Notes: generated by a model not told the origin, from the letters alone. DNA of 64,000 bases from Neisseria dentiae (GCF_014055005.1 NZ_CP059570.1:1922001-1986000); one strand, 5' to 3'; counted from the stretch's first letter, positions 34,953-44,027 are shown. Made by a program: numbers and translations.

Positions 34953-34980
34953 AGGCCGTCTGAAAATTTTCAGACGGCCT
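34953..34980. terminator. DUS inverted pair between convergent genes
   Basis: AGGCCGTCTGAAAATTTTCAGACGGCCT is a perfect palindrome between the antiporter and the convergent dicarboxylate carrier. It probably serves both as terminator and uptake sequence. Confidence 0.6.
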
Positions 34981-35100
34981 TATTCATGGTGTTTGCCAAT
35001 TGGACGGCCGTTTCCGATTCAGCCTGAAAACAAAAATACCCGAAACAAGCCCGGGTATTTTTCAGACAACGTGTCGGTACGAAACAGAGGTTCCCTATTC

Positions 35101-36591
35101 CTACCAATAACCCAACACCTTCCACCACATCACGCCGACGGTGGCGAAGATGATGATTTCGACTACGCTCATAATGAAACCGGCTTTCCACCATTCGGTC
35201 ATGGTAACGTAGCCCGAGCCGTAAATCACGGGCGAAGAGCCTGAAGCATAGTGGGTCAGCGACATCATGATGCTGGTGGAAGCCGCCAGCACCAGCGCAT
35301 AGAGCATGGGCGGTGCGCCGAGGGCAAGGCCGGCGGCGTAGAATGCGCCGAGCATGGCGGTAACGTGGGCGGTGCCGCTGGCAAACATATAGTGCGAATA
35401 GATATAGGCCAGCGTGAGCAGCCCGCAGCCGGCCACCCAGTTTAAGCCGAGGCCGGAAATGCTGCTTCCCAACACACCCGAAAACCAACCGATCAGGCCG
35501 AGCTTATTCAGGAAGGTGGCCATCATTACCAATGCGGCAAACCAGATAACGGTGTCCCATGCGCTTTTTTCTTTCAGCACGTCATCCCAAGTGAGCACAC
35601 CGGTGAGCAGCAGCAGGCTGAGGCCGATAAAGGTGGTGGTGGTGGCGTCCACTTCGGCCGCTTTGCCGAAAATCATGGCGGGAATGCCTGCCCACAACAC
35701 CAGCAGCAAGCCGAAAATGCCGAGCATAATCCATTCGTTGCGGGTCATCGGCCCCATTTCTTTGAGCTTTTCTTTGGCAAGCTCGGTGGCGTTGGGGGTT
35801 TGTTTGATTTCGGGCGTGTAGAGCCAGAAGAGAATCAGCGGCATCAGTATCATGGCCACCAGGCCGGGCACCACCATAGCTGTAAACCAAGTGCCCCAGC
35901 TGATGGAAATATTGGAATGGGTGGCCTCGGCAATCAGTTTCACCACCAGCGGGTTGGGGGCGGTGGCGGTGATGAACAGCATGCAGGAAATAATATTGGC
36001 GTGGTAATTCACCAAAGCCAGATATTTGCCGATTTTGCCTTCGGTGCCGTTTTCGGGGTCGGAACCGAAGCTGGCGGCAATCGCACGCATCACGGGGTGC
36101 ACGATGGCGCCGCCGCGGGCGGTGTTGCTGGGGGTTACGGGGGCGAGCACCAAATCGGAAATCACCAGGCTGTAGGCCACGCCGAGGGTGCGTTTGCCCC
36201 AGATGGCGATAAACATATAGCCGAAACGGGTGCCGAGGCCGGTTTTCAGCAGGCCGCGCGAAATCATAATCGCCACACCGATCATCCAGATCAGGGTGTT
36301 GTTGAGGCTGCTCAAGGCATCTTTGGCGGCCTGTGCGGCGGGGTTGGCGATGGCTTTGCCGGTTTCGGGATTAACTTCGGGCACGGTGATGCCCAAGAGC
36401 GCCACCAGCGTCATGGCGATAATGGCCACTGCGCCGATGGGCATGGCTTTGCCGATAATGGCGGCGATAATGCCCACAAACAATGCCAGCAGGTGCCAAG
36501 CCTGTGCCGAAACACCTTCGGGCACCGGTATGAACCAGATAACCAGTGCCAGCGCCAGCGCAACCAGCGTGGGGATAGGTTTGAAACCCAT
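35101..36591 (-). CDS. DASS-family dicarboxylate/anion symporter
   Basis: 496 residues, about 12-14 membrane segments. It has the DASS motif TPSNTARGGAIVHPV and the pseudo-repeat FITATAPNPLVV, matching the CitT/2-oxoglutarate-malate translocator group. It should move C4 or C5 dicarboxylates or citrate across the inner membrane. It lies downstream of, and co-directional with, the three-gene fumarate-reductase-like operon, separated by a gap of about 250 bases that holds a repeat element. A role in fumarate, malate or succinate exchange is a context-based inference. Confidence 0.87.
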   Translation of the reverse strand: MGFKPIPTLVALALALVIWFIPVPEGVSAQAWHLLALFVGIIAAIIGKAMPIGAVAIIAMTLVALLGITVPEVNPETGKAIANPAAQAAKDALSSLNNTLIWMIGVAIMISRGLLKTGLGTRFGYMFIAIWGKRTLGVAYSLVISDLVLAPVTPSNTARGGAIVHPVMRAIAASFGSDPENGTEGKIGKYLALVNYHANIISCMLFITATAPNPLVVKLIAEATHSNISISWGTWFTAMVVPGLVAMILMPLILFWLYTPEIKQTPNATELAKEKLKEMGPMTRNEWIMLGIFGLLLVLWAGIPAMIFGKAAEVDATTTTFIGLSLLLLTGVLTWDDVLKEKSAWDTVIWFAALVMMATFLNKLGLIGWFSGVLGSSISGLGLNWVAGCGLLTLAYIYSHYMFASGTAHVTAMLGAFYAAGLALGAPPMLYALVLAASTSIMMSLTHYASGSSPVIYGSGYVTMTEWWKAGFIMSVVEIIIFATVGVMWWKVLGYW

Positions 36592-36703
36592 AATGAAACT
36601 CCTCTTGGTTTAAGGGTATTTGGAAACATTTTTGTTTTTCAGACGGCCTCAAGTTGCAAGCAGGCCGTCTGAAAACGTGTTACCGCACTTCTTCGCGCCT
36701 CCA

Positions 36704-36865
36704 GGGTCTGTCGATAATTGACCGGCGAAGCGGTTTTTTGAGGCAAAAACCGCGTATGCAAGGCAAAAAGCGCAGCAAGGTTGAACACCTTGCGAGCATT
36801 TTTAACGCCGCAGACGGGGGATTTTGACCAAAAATACCGCCGTTGCGTTAATTGTCGGCAGACCC
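36704..36865. repeat. 162-bp element with IS427-like tips overlapping the end of the NuoF-like gene
   Basis: Tips GGGTCTGTCGATAATT / AATTGTCGGCAGACCC are imperfect inverted repeats similar to the tips of the IS427-type element at 10228 (GGGTCTGTCGACATT). The core is an inverted copy of that in the 29785 and 48372 elements. The stop codon and last codons of the minus-strand gene at 36848 lie inside the right tip. Confidence 0.72.
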
Positions 36866-38101
36866 TAGGCCGTATTCCTGCGGAAACGTGCGCATCGAAC
36901 TTTGCGTTACCGTTACCGCGCCGTCTATCAGGGCGCAGCGGCCGCTGCCGGGCAGCAGGCGGCACAGGCTTTGCAGGGCGCGCAGGTCGTCTTCGGTGCT
37001 CACGCCGCTGTCGATGCGGTTGAGCAGGCGGGCGAGCTGGAACGTGCCGCCTTTGCACGGCGGGCATTGGCCGCACGAATTGGTGGCGAAAAATTCCACA
37101 TATTCGGCCACTTTGCGCACCACGCTCGTGCCTTCCGAAATCACAATCATCGCGCCCGTGCCCAAGCTGGAATGGCGCGCGCGCACCGAAGCGAAGTCGA
37201 GCGGCACATCCAAATCGGCGGCGGTGAGCAGCGTGTTGGAAGGGCCGCCGGTAAACACGGCCTTAAAGGCGCGGCCTTCGAGCATACCGCCGCCGTGCAC
37301 GAAAATCAGATCGTGCAGGGTGGTGCCCATCGGCAGCTCATACAGGCCGGGGTTGAGCACGTCGCCCGAGAGCGAATAGAGCTTGGTGCCGGAAGCCTCG
37401 CCCTCGCCGAGGCTGCGGTACCACTCGGCGCCGTTGCGCAGAATGTGCGGCACGTTGGCGAAGGTTTCGGTGTTGTTGATTAACGTGGGCTGGCCGTCCA
37501 CCCCGCTTTCGGCGGGGTAAGGCGGCTTGCGGCGCGGAAACGGAAAGCCGCCGTCGAGCCAGGAAACCACGGCGGTTTCTTCGCCGCCGATATAGCGGCC
37601 TGATGTTTCCACCAGCTTCAAATGCACGGGCTTGCCGAGAAAGGCTTCCAGCTTGCCCATCAGGCCGCTGCCCTGCCATTGCGCGATGGCGGCGGAAACG
37701 GCGGCGATGGATTCGGTTTGGTGCGGGTTGATATACAGCACCACATGGTTGGCGCCCACGGCGGCGGCGGCGATCAGCATGCCTTCGATAACCTGATGCG
37801 GCGTGTGCGCCAGCAGGTAGCGGTCTTTGAAAGTGCCGGGTTCGTCTTCGTTGCCGTTGCACACGATGTATTTGTCGCCCTTGGAGCCGGAAGCCGCTGC
37901 GGCGGCCTCCCATTTGCGCCACGAAGGAAAGCCCGCGCCGCCCATGCCGGCAAGGTTGGCATCGCGCAAGGTGTTGATGATGTTGCCTGCGTTTGCCAAT
38001 GCGGCCAGCAGCCCTTCGCCGCCGCCCACTTTAATCCACGCCTGCAAGTCGGCACCCACCGAGCGCGAAGGGTGCATCAATAAGGTGTTGGCTTCGCTCA
38101 T
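36848..38101 (-). CDS. NuoF-like NADH-oxidising FMN/4Fe-4S subunit
   Basis: 417 residues with the complex I 51-kDa (NuoF) fold: FMN/NADH site GMGGAGFPSWRKW and YIGGEETAVVSW, the PTLINNTETFANVP motif, a SLBB-like region, and a cluster motif SCGQCPPCKGG plus a later Cys (SLCRLL) for one 4Fe-4S centre. No NuoE or NuoG partner is nearby. Instead it is the third gene of an operon with an FeS protein and a fumarate-reductase flavoprotein, overlapping the latter by 4 bases (ATGA). I infer that it feeds NADH electrons into them. The last five residues (GSADN) and stop come from a repeat element, so the native C-terminus may have been replaced. Confidence 0.82.
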   Translation of the reverse strand: MSEANTLLMHPSRSVGADLQAWIKVGGGEGLLAALANAGNIINTLRDANLAGMGGAGFPSWRKWEAAAAASGSKGDKYIVCNGNEDEPGTFKDRYLLAHTPHQVIEGMLIAAAAVGANHVVLYINPHQTESIAAVSAAIAQWQGSGLMGKLEAFLGKPVHLKLVETSGRYIGGEETAVVSWLDGGFPFPRRKPPYPAESGVDGQPTLINNTETFANVPHILRNGAEWYRSLGEGEASGTKLYSLSGDVLNPGLYELPMGTTLHDLIFVHGGGMLEGRAFKAVFTGGPSNTLLTAADLDVPLDFASVRARHSSLGTGAMIVISEGTSVVRKVAEYVEFFATNSCGQCPPCKGGTFQLARLLNRIDSGVSTEDDLRALQSLCRLLPGSGRCALIDGAVTVTQSSMRTFPQEYGLGSADN

Positions 38102-39738
38102 TTCGCGCCCTCCTGAAGTCCTGCGTGTTCACGCAAATCGAATGTGCCGTAGTTGGGATAAAGCACCGGCGCCTTGGTTTCGCTTTTGATGCCCGCGCGC
38201 GTTAATTCGCGTTGCAGGTTATACACATGGGCGAAGCCGCCGCGCTTTTTCTGGAAGGGATGGTCGGAGCGGACGATGCCTTTTGCCGCCGCCTCGCCGG
38301 CACGGCGGCCGAAGCTGATGATGTCGAGCAGCGCGTTGCCCATCAGGCGGTTGCGGCCGTGGATGCCGCCGGTTACTTCGCCCGCACCATACAGGCCGGG
38401 AATGGAAGTGGCGCCGTTGCCGTCGATTTCCATGCCGCCGTTTTGGTAGTGCAGGGTCGGGTGGATCAGCATGGGTTCGACGGCGGGGTCGATACCGCAT
38501 TTGTGGGCAACGTGCGCGAGCGATACCAAGCGTTTGAGCACGTCGGGGTCTTTGGCAATCAGGCGCGGCGTGTCCAAAAACACGCCCACCTGCTTGCCGC
38601 GCACCACGCCGCGGCCTTCGGCCACTTCGCGCAGAATCGCCGCCGCCACCACATCGCGCGGTTGCAGCTCGTCAACGAAACGTTCGCCCAAACCGTTCAC
38701 CAAATGCGTGCCTGCCGAGCGCACGGCTTCGGAAATCAGCACGCCCACCAAATGGGCGGGATAGGCCACGCCGGTCGGGTGGTATTGGAAGGAATCCATA
38801 TCGCGCAGTTTCGCCCCCATGCGGTAGGCCATCACCAAGCCGTCGGCGGTGGCGCCGTAGTGGTTGGAGGTGGCGAAACCCTGCAAGTGCAGGCGGCCGC
38901 TGCCGCCGGTAGCCAGAATCACGGCTTTGGCGTGCGCCACCAGTAGTTTGCGGCGTTCCAAATCGTATAACACCGCGCCGACGCAATGGCCGTGTTCGTC
39001 AGACAACAATTCGACGGCCGGGCAGCGGTTGAGCTGGGTGATTCTGCGCTCCAGCTCCACCGCTTCGCGCAGCACGCGCATCAGTTCGAGGCCGGTAAAG
39101 TCGCGGTAGCACAAAATACGCGGAATCGTTGTACCGCCCGCGCGTTTGCGTTGCAGGCGTTTGCTGTTGCCTTCGTCTTTCACCATATCGAAGTTCATGC
39201 CGATGCCGATCAGCCAGCGGATAACCGAAGGGCCGTCTGTAACCATTTGCGCAATCAGCTCTTTGTTGCCGGCATGGTGGCCGCCTTTGAGGGTGTCTTC
39301 ATAGTGTTGTTGCAGGCTGTCTTCTTCGCCGACGGCCGCCTGAATACCGCCTTCGGCCATCACGGTGTTGCTGTCGCCGATGCGCAGTTTGTTGGCGATA
39401 ATCACCGGTGCGCCCGCTTCGGTGGCCGCCAACGCAGCCGCCGCGCCCGCACCGCCGCCGCCGATTACCAACACATCGGTATCGAGGTGTTCGGCACCGG
39501 CCAAGTCGAAATCATCAATCAGCGGGCGGCTCAGCAGCAGCTTGGCCAACTCGGGGTGGCAGTCGCTGCCTGCGTTGGCGCCCACGGGCAGTTTCACCCG
39601 CGCATCGGCGCGGTAGTCGGGGTGGTAGCCGTTGAGCAGCATTTCTTTGGGCGGCAGATCGCTTCGCATTTCCAGTTTGGAGTCGCGCAGCGCTTGCAGG
39701 GCCTGTTCGTAGGCAATGCCGGTTACGTTAGGGTTCAT
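38098..39738 (-). CDS. Fumarate reductase / succinate dehydrogenase-like flavoprotein
   Basis: 546 residues. It begins with an N-terminal extension of about 80 residues not found in SdhA/FrdA (LPPKEMLLNGYHPDYRADA...). Then come the FAD-binding VIGGGGAGAAAALAATEAG, the SNTVMAEGG motif, the substrate-site motif QYHPTGVAYP, and the C-terminal HGRNRLMGNALLDIISFGRR with the active-site Arg. It overlaps both neighbours by 4 bases (ATGA), so the three subunits are translationally coupled. L-aspartate oxidase is a related family but would not need the two electron-transfer partners. No membrane-anchor gene (FrdC/D) is in the cluster. Confidence 0.85.
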   Translation of the reverse strand: MNPNVTGIAYEQALQALRDSKLEMRSDLPPKEMLLNGYHPDYRADARVKLPVGANAGSDCHPELAKLLLSRPLIDDFDLAGAEHLDTDVLVIGGGGAGAAAALAATEAGAPVIIANKLRIGDSNTVMAEGGIQAAVGEEDSLQQHYEDTLKGGHHAGNKELIAQMVTDGPSVIRWLIGIGMNFDMVKDEGNSKRLQRKRAGGTTIPRILCYRDFTGLELMRVLREAVELERRITQLNRCPAVELLSDEHGHCVGAVLYDLERRKLLVAHAKAVILATGGSGRLHLQGFATSNHYGATADGLVMAYRMGAKLRDMDSFQYHPTGVAYPAHLVGVLISEAVRSAGTHLVNGLGERFVDELQPRDVVAAAILREVAEGRGVVRGKQVGVFLDTPRLIAKDPDVLKRLVSLAHVAHKCGIDPAVEPMLIHPTLHYQNGGMEIDGNGATSIPGLYGAGEVTGGIHGRNRLMGNALLDIISFGRRAGEAAAKGIVRSDHPFQKKRGGFAHVYNLQRELTRAGIKSETKAPVLYPNYGTFDLREHAGLQEGAK

Positions 39739-40382
39739 GGCTGCACCTCCCCGTCGGCGCGGATATCCACTTTCATCGCACCGCTGTTGATTTGCTGCAA
39801 ACGGCGCATCAGATCAACCGGACGCAATGTGCGCGCAGCGCGCATCCGGCGTGCAAACAGCCCCACATGGTTGGGGCGGATGTTTTCCGGGCAGGCCAGC
39901 GTGCACAGGTTGCACATCACGCATTCGTCGAATGTGATGGTTGCGGCCGAAAAGTCGCCCGCCACCACTTGCGCCACACCGATTTCCACCTGCAAGCCTT
40001 TCGGGCAGGCGCGGTTGCAGCCGCCGCAATGGCGGCAATGGGCGGCTTCGGGGAAAAAGCGCGCGGTGTCGTCGAGCCTGCTCCAGCCGTCGCCCATGTC
40101 TTCCATATCGTAGTAGTGGACGTGTTCGGGCATGAAATAATCCATAAAACTCACCTGCATACCCTGCTCCACTTTGGTTTCGCAGCCCAATGCGGTGGTA
40201 ACCTCGCGCTCGCCCTCCCTGCGTATCATGCAGCGGCACGAACCGCACACGCCCTGCCCCATGCAGCCCACGTTGGCGGTTAACACATGGCCCGAACGGG
40301 CATAGGCCTGAATAATGGAATGCTCGGGCGAAGCCTGTATTTCGCGCCCGTCGATAATCAGGCTCAAAGATTCTTCACTCAT
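39735..40382 (-). CDS. Fumarate reductase-like iron-sulfur subunit
   Basis: 215 residues. The N-terminal ferredoxin-type 2Fe-2S domain has CMGQGVCGSCRC and a later Cys (about residues 40-70). The C-terminal half carries two cluster motifs, CRHCGGCNRACPKG and CVMCNLCTLACPEN, as in SdhB/FrdB. The ATG at 40382 has AGGAAC upstream; an in-frame ATG at 40409 is an alternative. It is the first gene of the operon and would connect the NuoF-like and flavoprotein subunits. Confidence 0.85.
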   Translation of the reverse strand: MSEESLSLIIDGREIQASPEHSIIQAYARSGHVLTANVGCMGQGVCGSCRCMIRREGEREVTTALGCETKVEQGMQVSFMDYFMPEHVHYYDMEDMGDGWSRLDDTARFFPEAAHCRHCGGCNRACPKGLQVEIGVAQVVAGDFSAATITFDECVMCNLCTLACPENIRPNHVGLFARRMRAARTLRPVDLMRRLQQINSGAMKVDIRADGEVQP

Positions 40383-40870
40383 GTTTGTGTTCCTGTAATA
40401 AATTTTCATTTTTTCTACCGGCCAAGCCCGATTAACCATGCGGTTTTAGCGGCGGCTTGCAGCATTTTGAAAATTCTTCTTATTAATCAACTATTGGTGG
40501 CGTAATTTTATTCTAACCAGAAACCGCACAACGGTATTTAAATGTGTTATTTGACTACAATCAAATGTATCCCAAGTAAGCACCCGCCCTCAAACAAAGC
40601 AAGATTTTGTTTTATATAACGATAATACAATGTAATCAGATGTTGTCTTTTCAGACGGCCCTACTGTTTGCCGTTGCTTCCGGCCCAATCCGCACCATTT
40701 TTCTGTAACTTTACAACCGGATTTTACTGCGCTAAATCAAGCGGAACAGACAAGCCCTGCCTGCTAACACAAATTAACATTGCAAACCTGTATGCTTTAG
40801 CCGATAAAACCGGCCGTCTGAAAGCCGTGCGGCAAAGTTTCGATAAAACAAACCCAAAAGGAACACAACC
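40383..40870. promoter_or_regulatory. Divergent regulatory region with FNR-type box
   Basis: TTGACTACAATCAA at 40551-40564 matches the FNR consensus TTGAT-N4-ATCAA with one half-site difference. It lies 169 bases from the iron-sulfur gene start and 307 bases from fumarase A. I do not see a -10 at classic class II spacing on either side. TAGAAT on the minus strand (40510-40515) and TATAAC or TACAAT on the plus strand (about 40615-40632) are possible -10 elements at longer spacing. A DUS-like site is at about 40651. Confidence 0.55.
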
Positions 40871-42394
40871 ATGACCGTTATCAAACAAGAAGACTTTATC
40901 CAAAGCATCGCCGATGCCTTCCAATTCATCAGCTACTACCACCCCGTCGACTACATTCAAGCCCTATACAAAGCGTGGCAGAAAGAAGAAAACCCCGCCG
41001 CCAAAGACGCGATGACGCAGATTCTGGTTAACAGCCGCATGTGCGCCGAAGGCCGCCGCCCCATCTGCCAAGACACCGGCATCGCCACCGTGTTTCTGAA
41101 AGTGGGCATGAACGTGCAATGGGATGCCGAATTGAGCGTGCAGGAAATGGTGAACGAAGGCGTGCGCCGCGCCTACACCAACCCCGACAACACCCTGCGC
41201 GCATCGGTTTTGGCCGACCCCGCCGGCAAGCGCACCAACACCAAAGACAACACCCCCGCCGTGGTGCATATGGAAATCGTGAAAGGCGACAAAATCGAAG
41301 TTACCTGCGCGGCCAAAGGCGGCGGCTCCGAAAACAAAACCAAAATGGCCATGCTCAACCCCTCCGACAGCATCGTCGACTGGGTAATCAAAACCATTCC
41401 GCAAATGGGCGCCGGCTGGTGCCCGCCCGGTATCTTGGGCATCGGCATCGGCGGCACGCCCGAAAAAGCCGCCTTAATGGCTAAAGAAAGCCTGATGGGT
41501 CATGTAGATATCCAAGAGCTGCAAGAAAAAGCTAAATCCGGTGCCGAACTTTCCACCACCGAAGCGCTGCGCCTCGAACTTTATGAAAAAGTAAACGCAC
41601 TGGGCGTGGGCGCGCAAGGTTTGGGCGGCCTCACCACCGTATTGGACGTGAAAATCCTCGACTACCCCACCCACGCCGCCTCCAAGCCCGTGGCCATGAT
41701 TCCCAACTGCGCCGCCACCCGCCACGTCGAATTCGAGTTGGACGGCACAGGCCCCGTGAAACTCGACCCGCCCAGCCTCGACGACTGGCCCGACATCACC
41801 TACAGCCCCGACAACGGCAAGCGTGTTGATGTAAACAACCTCACCAAAGAAGAAGTGGCCACCTGGAAAATGGGCGACGTGCTGCTCTTAAACGGCAAAA
41901 TCTACACCGGCCGCGACGCCGCCCACAAACGCATGACCGATATGCTCAACCAAGGCGAGCAGCTGCCGGTGGATTTCACCAACAAGCTGATTTACTACGT
42001 CGGCCCGGTTGATCCCGTGCGCGACGAAGTGGTCGGCCCCGCCGGCCCCACCACCGCCACCCGTATGGACAAATTCACCCGCCAGATGCTCGAACAAACC
42101 GGCCTGCTGGGCATGATCGGCAAATCCGAACGCGGCCCTGAAGCCTGCAAAGCGATTGCCGACAACCAAGCCGTGTATCTGATGGCCGTGGGCGGTTCGG
42201 CCTATCTGGTGGCCAAAGCCATCAAAGCGGCCAAAGTGGTGGCCTTCCCCGAATTGGGCATGGAAGCGATTTACGAATTCGAAGTAAAAGATATGCCCGT
42301 TACCGTGGCCGTGGATGCCAGCGGCAAATCTGTGCACGCCATCGCGCCGAAACAATGGCAGGAAAAAATCGGCATCATTCCGGTAGAGGCATAA
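40871..42394 (+). CDS. Class I (4Fe-4S) fumarate hydratase
   Basis: 507 residues, normal for FumA/FumB-type single-chain enzymes. The N-terminal alpha-like domain has RRPICQDTGIATVF and NTKDNTPAVVHM with a cluster Cys, plus GAGWCPPGILGIGIGG and the MIPNCAATRH Cys. The C-terminal beta-like domain has the GPTTATRMD motif. It interconverts fumarate and malate and is oxygen- and iron-sensitive. AAAGGAACAC precedes the ATG. It is divergent from the fumarate-reductase-like operon and convergent with class II fumarase. Confidence 0.94.
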   Translation: MTVIKQEDFIQSIADAFQFISYYHPVDYIQALYKAWQKEENPAAKDAMTQILVNSRMCAEGRRPICQDTGIATVFLKVGMNVQWDAELSVQEMVNEGVRRAYTNPDNTLRASVLADPAGKRTNTKDNTPAVVHMEIVKGDKIEVTCAAKGGGSENKTKMAMLNPSDSIVDWVIKTIPQMGAGWCPPGILGIGIGGTPEKAALMAKESLMGHVDIQELQEKAKSGAELSTTEALRLELYEKVNALGVGAQGLGGLTTVLDVKILDYPTHAASKPVAMIPNCAATRHVEFELDGTGPVKLDPPSLDDWPDITYSPDNGKRVDVNNLTKEEVATWKMGDVLLLNGKIYTGRDAAHKRMTDMLNQGEQLPVDFTNKLIYYVGPVDPVRDEVVGPAGPTTATRMDKFTRQMLEQTGLLGMIGKSERGPEACKAIADNQAVYLMAVGGSAYLVAKAIKAAKVVAFPELGMEAIYEFEVKDMPVTVAVDASGKSVHAIAPKQWQEKIGIIPVEA

Positions 42395-42424
42395 CCGCCG
42401 TTTGTTCAACCGCATCATGCAATC

Positions 42425-42452
42425 AGGCCGTCTGAAAACTTTCAGACGGCCT
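42425..42452. terminator. DUS inverted pair between the two fumarase genes
   Basis: AGGCCGTCTGAAAACTTTCAGACGGCCT palindrome followed by TTTATT on the plus strand, between convergent stop codons at 42394 and 42473. Confidence 0.65.
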
Positions 42453-42472
42453 TTATTCAACAATCCCGATAA

Positions 42473-43861
42473 TCAGCGTGGCGCCACCATATCTTCCGGT
42501 TTCACCAATTCATCGAACTCTTCGCTGCTCAACAAACCCAGCCCGATGGCGGTTTCGCGCAGCGATTTATCGTTTTTATAGGCGGTTTTCGCCACTTTGG
42601 CGGCATTTTCATAACCAATCTTGCGGTTTAACGCCGTTACCAGCATCAGCGAATGGTGCAGGAAATAATCGATTTTTTCCGGCACAGGTTCGATGCCCAC
42701 GGCACAATGTTCGTTGAAGCTGTTGCAGGCATCGCCCAACAGGCGCACGGACTGCAAAAGGTTGTAGGCAATCACGGGCATATACACGTTCAGCTCGAAA
42801 TTGCCTGATGCACCAGCCATGCCGATGGTAACGTCATTGCCGAATACTTGGCAGCACACCATGGTCATCGCTTCGCACTGGGTCGGGTTGACCTTGCCGG
42901 GCATGATGGACGAACCGGGTTCGTTTTCGGGGATTTTGATTTCGCCTAAGCCGCAGCGCGGGCCGGATGCCAGCCAGCGGATATCGTTGGCGATTTTGTT
43001 CAAACTTGCCGCCAGCGTTTTCAACGCGCCCGAGGCATACACACAGGCATCGCGGCCGGCCAAGGCTTCGAACTTGTTCGGCGCGGTAACGAATGGCAGC
43101 CCGGAAAGTGCGGCCAGCTTGGCGGCGGCGGTTACCGCATAATCGGGGTGGCTGTTCAAACCCGTGCCGACAGCGGTACCTCCCAAAGGCAGCTCATACA
43201 AACCTTGCAAGGCATCGTTCAGACGGCCCAAGCCATGATCAAGCTGCGACACATAGCCTGAAAACTCCTGACCCAAGGTGAGCGGCGTAGCATCTTGCAG
43301 GTGGGTGCGGCCGATTTTCACAATCGGCTCAAACGCTTTTGCTTTGGCAGCCAGCGTATCGCGCAGGGCGGTTACGGCCGGAATCAGCAGGCAGTTGATT
43401 TCGATGGCGGCCGCCACATGAATGGCGCTGGGAAAAGAATCGTTGGTGGATTGCGCGTGGTTCACATGATCGTTGGGGTGAACGGGCTGGTAGGCCGCCA
43501 AGCCTGTTCCCGCCAATTCGTTGGCGCGGTTGGCCAACACTTCGTTCATATTCATATTCGACTGCGTACCCGAGCCGGTTTGCCACACCACCAACGGAAA
43601 CTGGCCGTCGAGCCTGCCTGCCAACACATCATCGGCGGCACGGGTAATCAAATCGGCCTGCTCGGGCTTGATGCGGCCAAGCTCGACATTAGCGGCGGCA
43701 GCGGCTTTTTTCACCAATGCCATGGCGTGAATCAAGGGTTTTGGCAGGGTTTCGCCGCCGATTTTGAAATTGTCGCGGCTACGCTGGGTTTGCGCGCCCC
43801 AATAAGCATCGGCGGGTACTTCCACATTGCCCATCGTGTCGTGTTCGGTGCGGGTGGTCAT
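42473..43861 (-). CDS. fumC: Class II (iron-independent) fumarate hydratase
   Basis: 462 residues. Signature GSSIMPGKVNPTQCEA of the fumarase/aspartase superfamily, the catalytic His segment GRTHLQDATPLTLGQE and GSGTQSNMNMNEV. The enzyme needs no iron-sulfur cluster and is stable to oxygen. AGGAG precedes the ATG. Having both fumarase classes side by side allows switching with iron and oxygen supply; a Fur-like site lies upstream. Confidence 0.96.
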   Translation of the reverse strand: MTTRTEHDTMGNVEVPADAYWGAQTQRSRDNFKIGGETLPKPLIHAMALVKKAAAAANVELGRIKPEQADLITRAADDVLAGRLDGQFPLVVWQTGSGTQSNMNMNEVLANRANELAGTGLAAYQPVHPNDHVNHAQSTNDSFPSAIHVAAAIEINCLLIPAVTALRDTLAAKAKAFEPIVKIGRTHLQDATPLTLGQEFSGYVSQLDHGLGRLNDALQGLYELPLGGTAVGTGLNSHPDYAVTAAAKLAALSGLPFVTAPNKFEALAGRDACVYASGALKTLAASLNKIANDIRWLASGPRCGLGEIKIPENEPGSSIMPGKVNPTQCEAMTMVCCQVFGNDVTIGMAGASGNFELNVYMPVIAYNLLQSVRLLGDACNSFNEHCAVGIEPVPEKIDYFLHHSLMLVTALNRKIGYENAAKVAKTAYKNDKSLRETAIGLGLLSSEEFDELVKPEDMVAPR

Positions 43862-43925
43862 TTTGTTTCTCCTATTTGTAAGTTAAACAAACGCAGATGT
43901 TTTATTATGTCACAAACCAATAGTA

Positions 43926-43943
43926 AATGATAATTAAAATCAA
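43926..43943 (-). promoter_or_regulatory. Candidate Fur box upstream of fumC
   Basis: AATGATAATTAAAATCAA resembles the Fur consensus built from GATAAT/ATTATC units and contains the dyad TGAT...ATCA. It lies 65-82 bases before the fumC start. Gonococcal fumC is known to be Fur-controlled, which supports the reading, but the match here is only partial. Confidence 0.4.
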
Positions 43944-44027
43944 CTTTAGAGGTTTGAATACTGCTGCAATGTCCGAAGGCCGTCTGAAATATTTTCAGAC
44001 GGCCTCCGCAATACTGCCTAAAACAGG

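Noticed and set aside
36848..38101. Complex I (nuo) locus
   Set aside because: Only a NuoF-like gene is present; no NuoE, NuoG or membrane subunits are near, and its overlap is with a fumarate-reductase-type flavoprotein.
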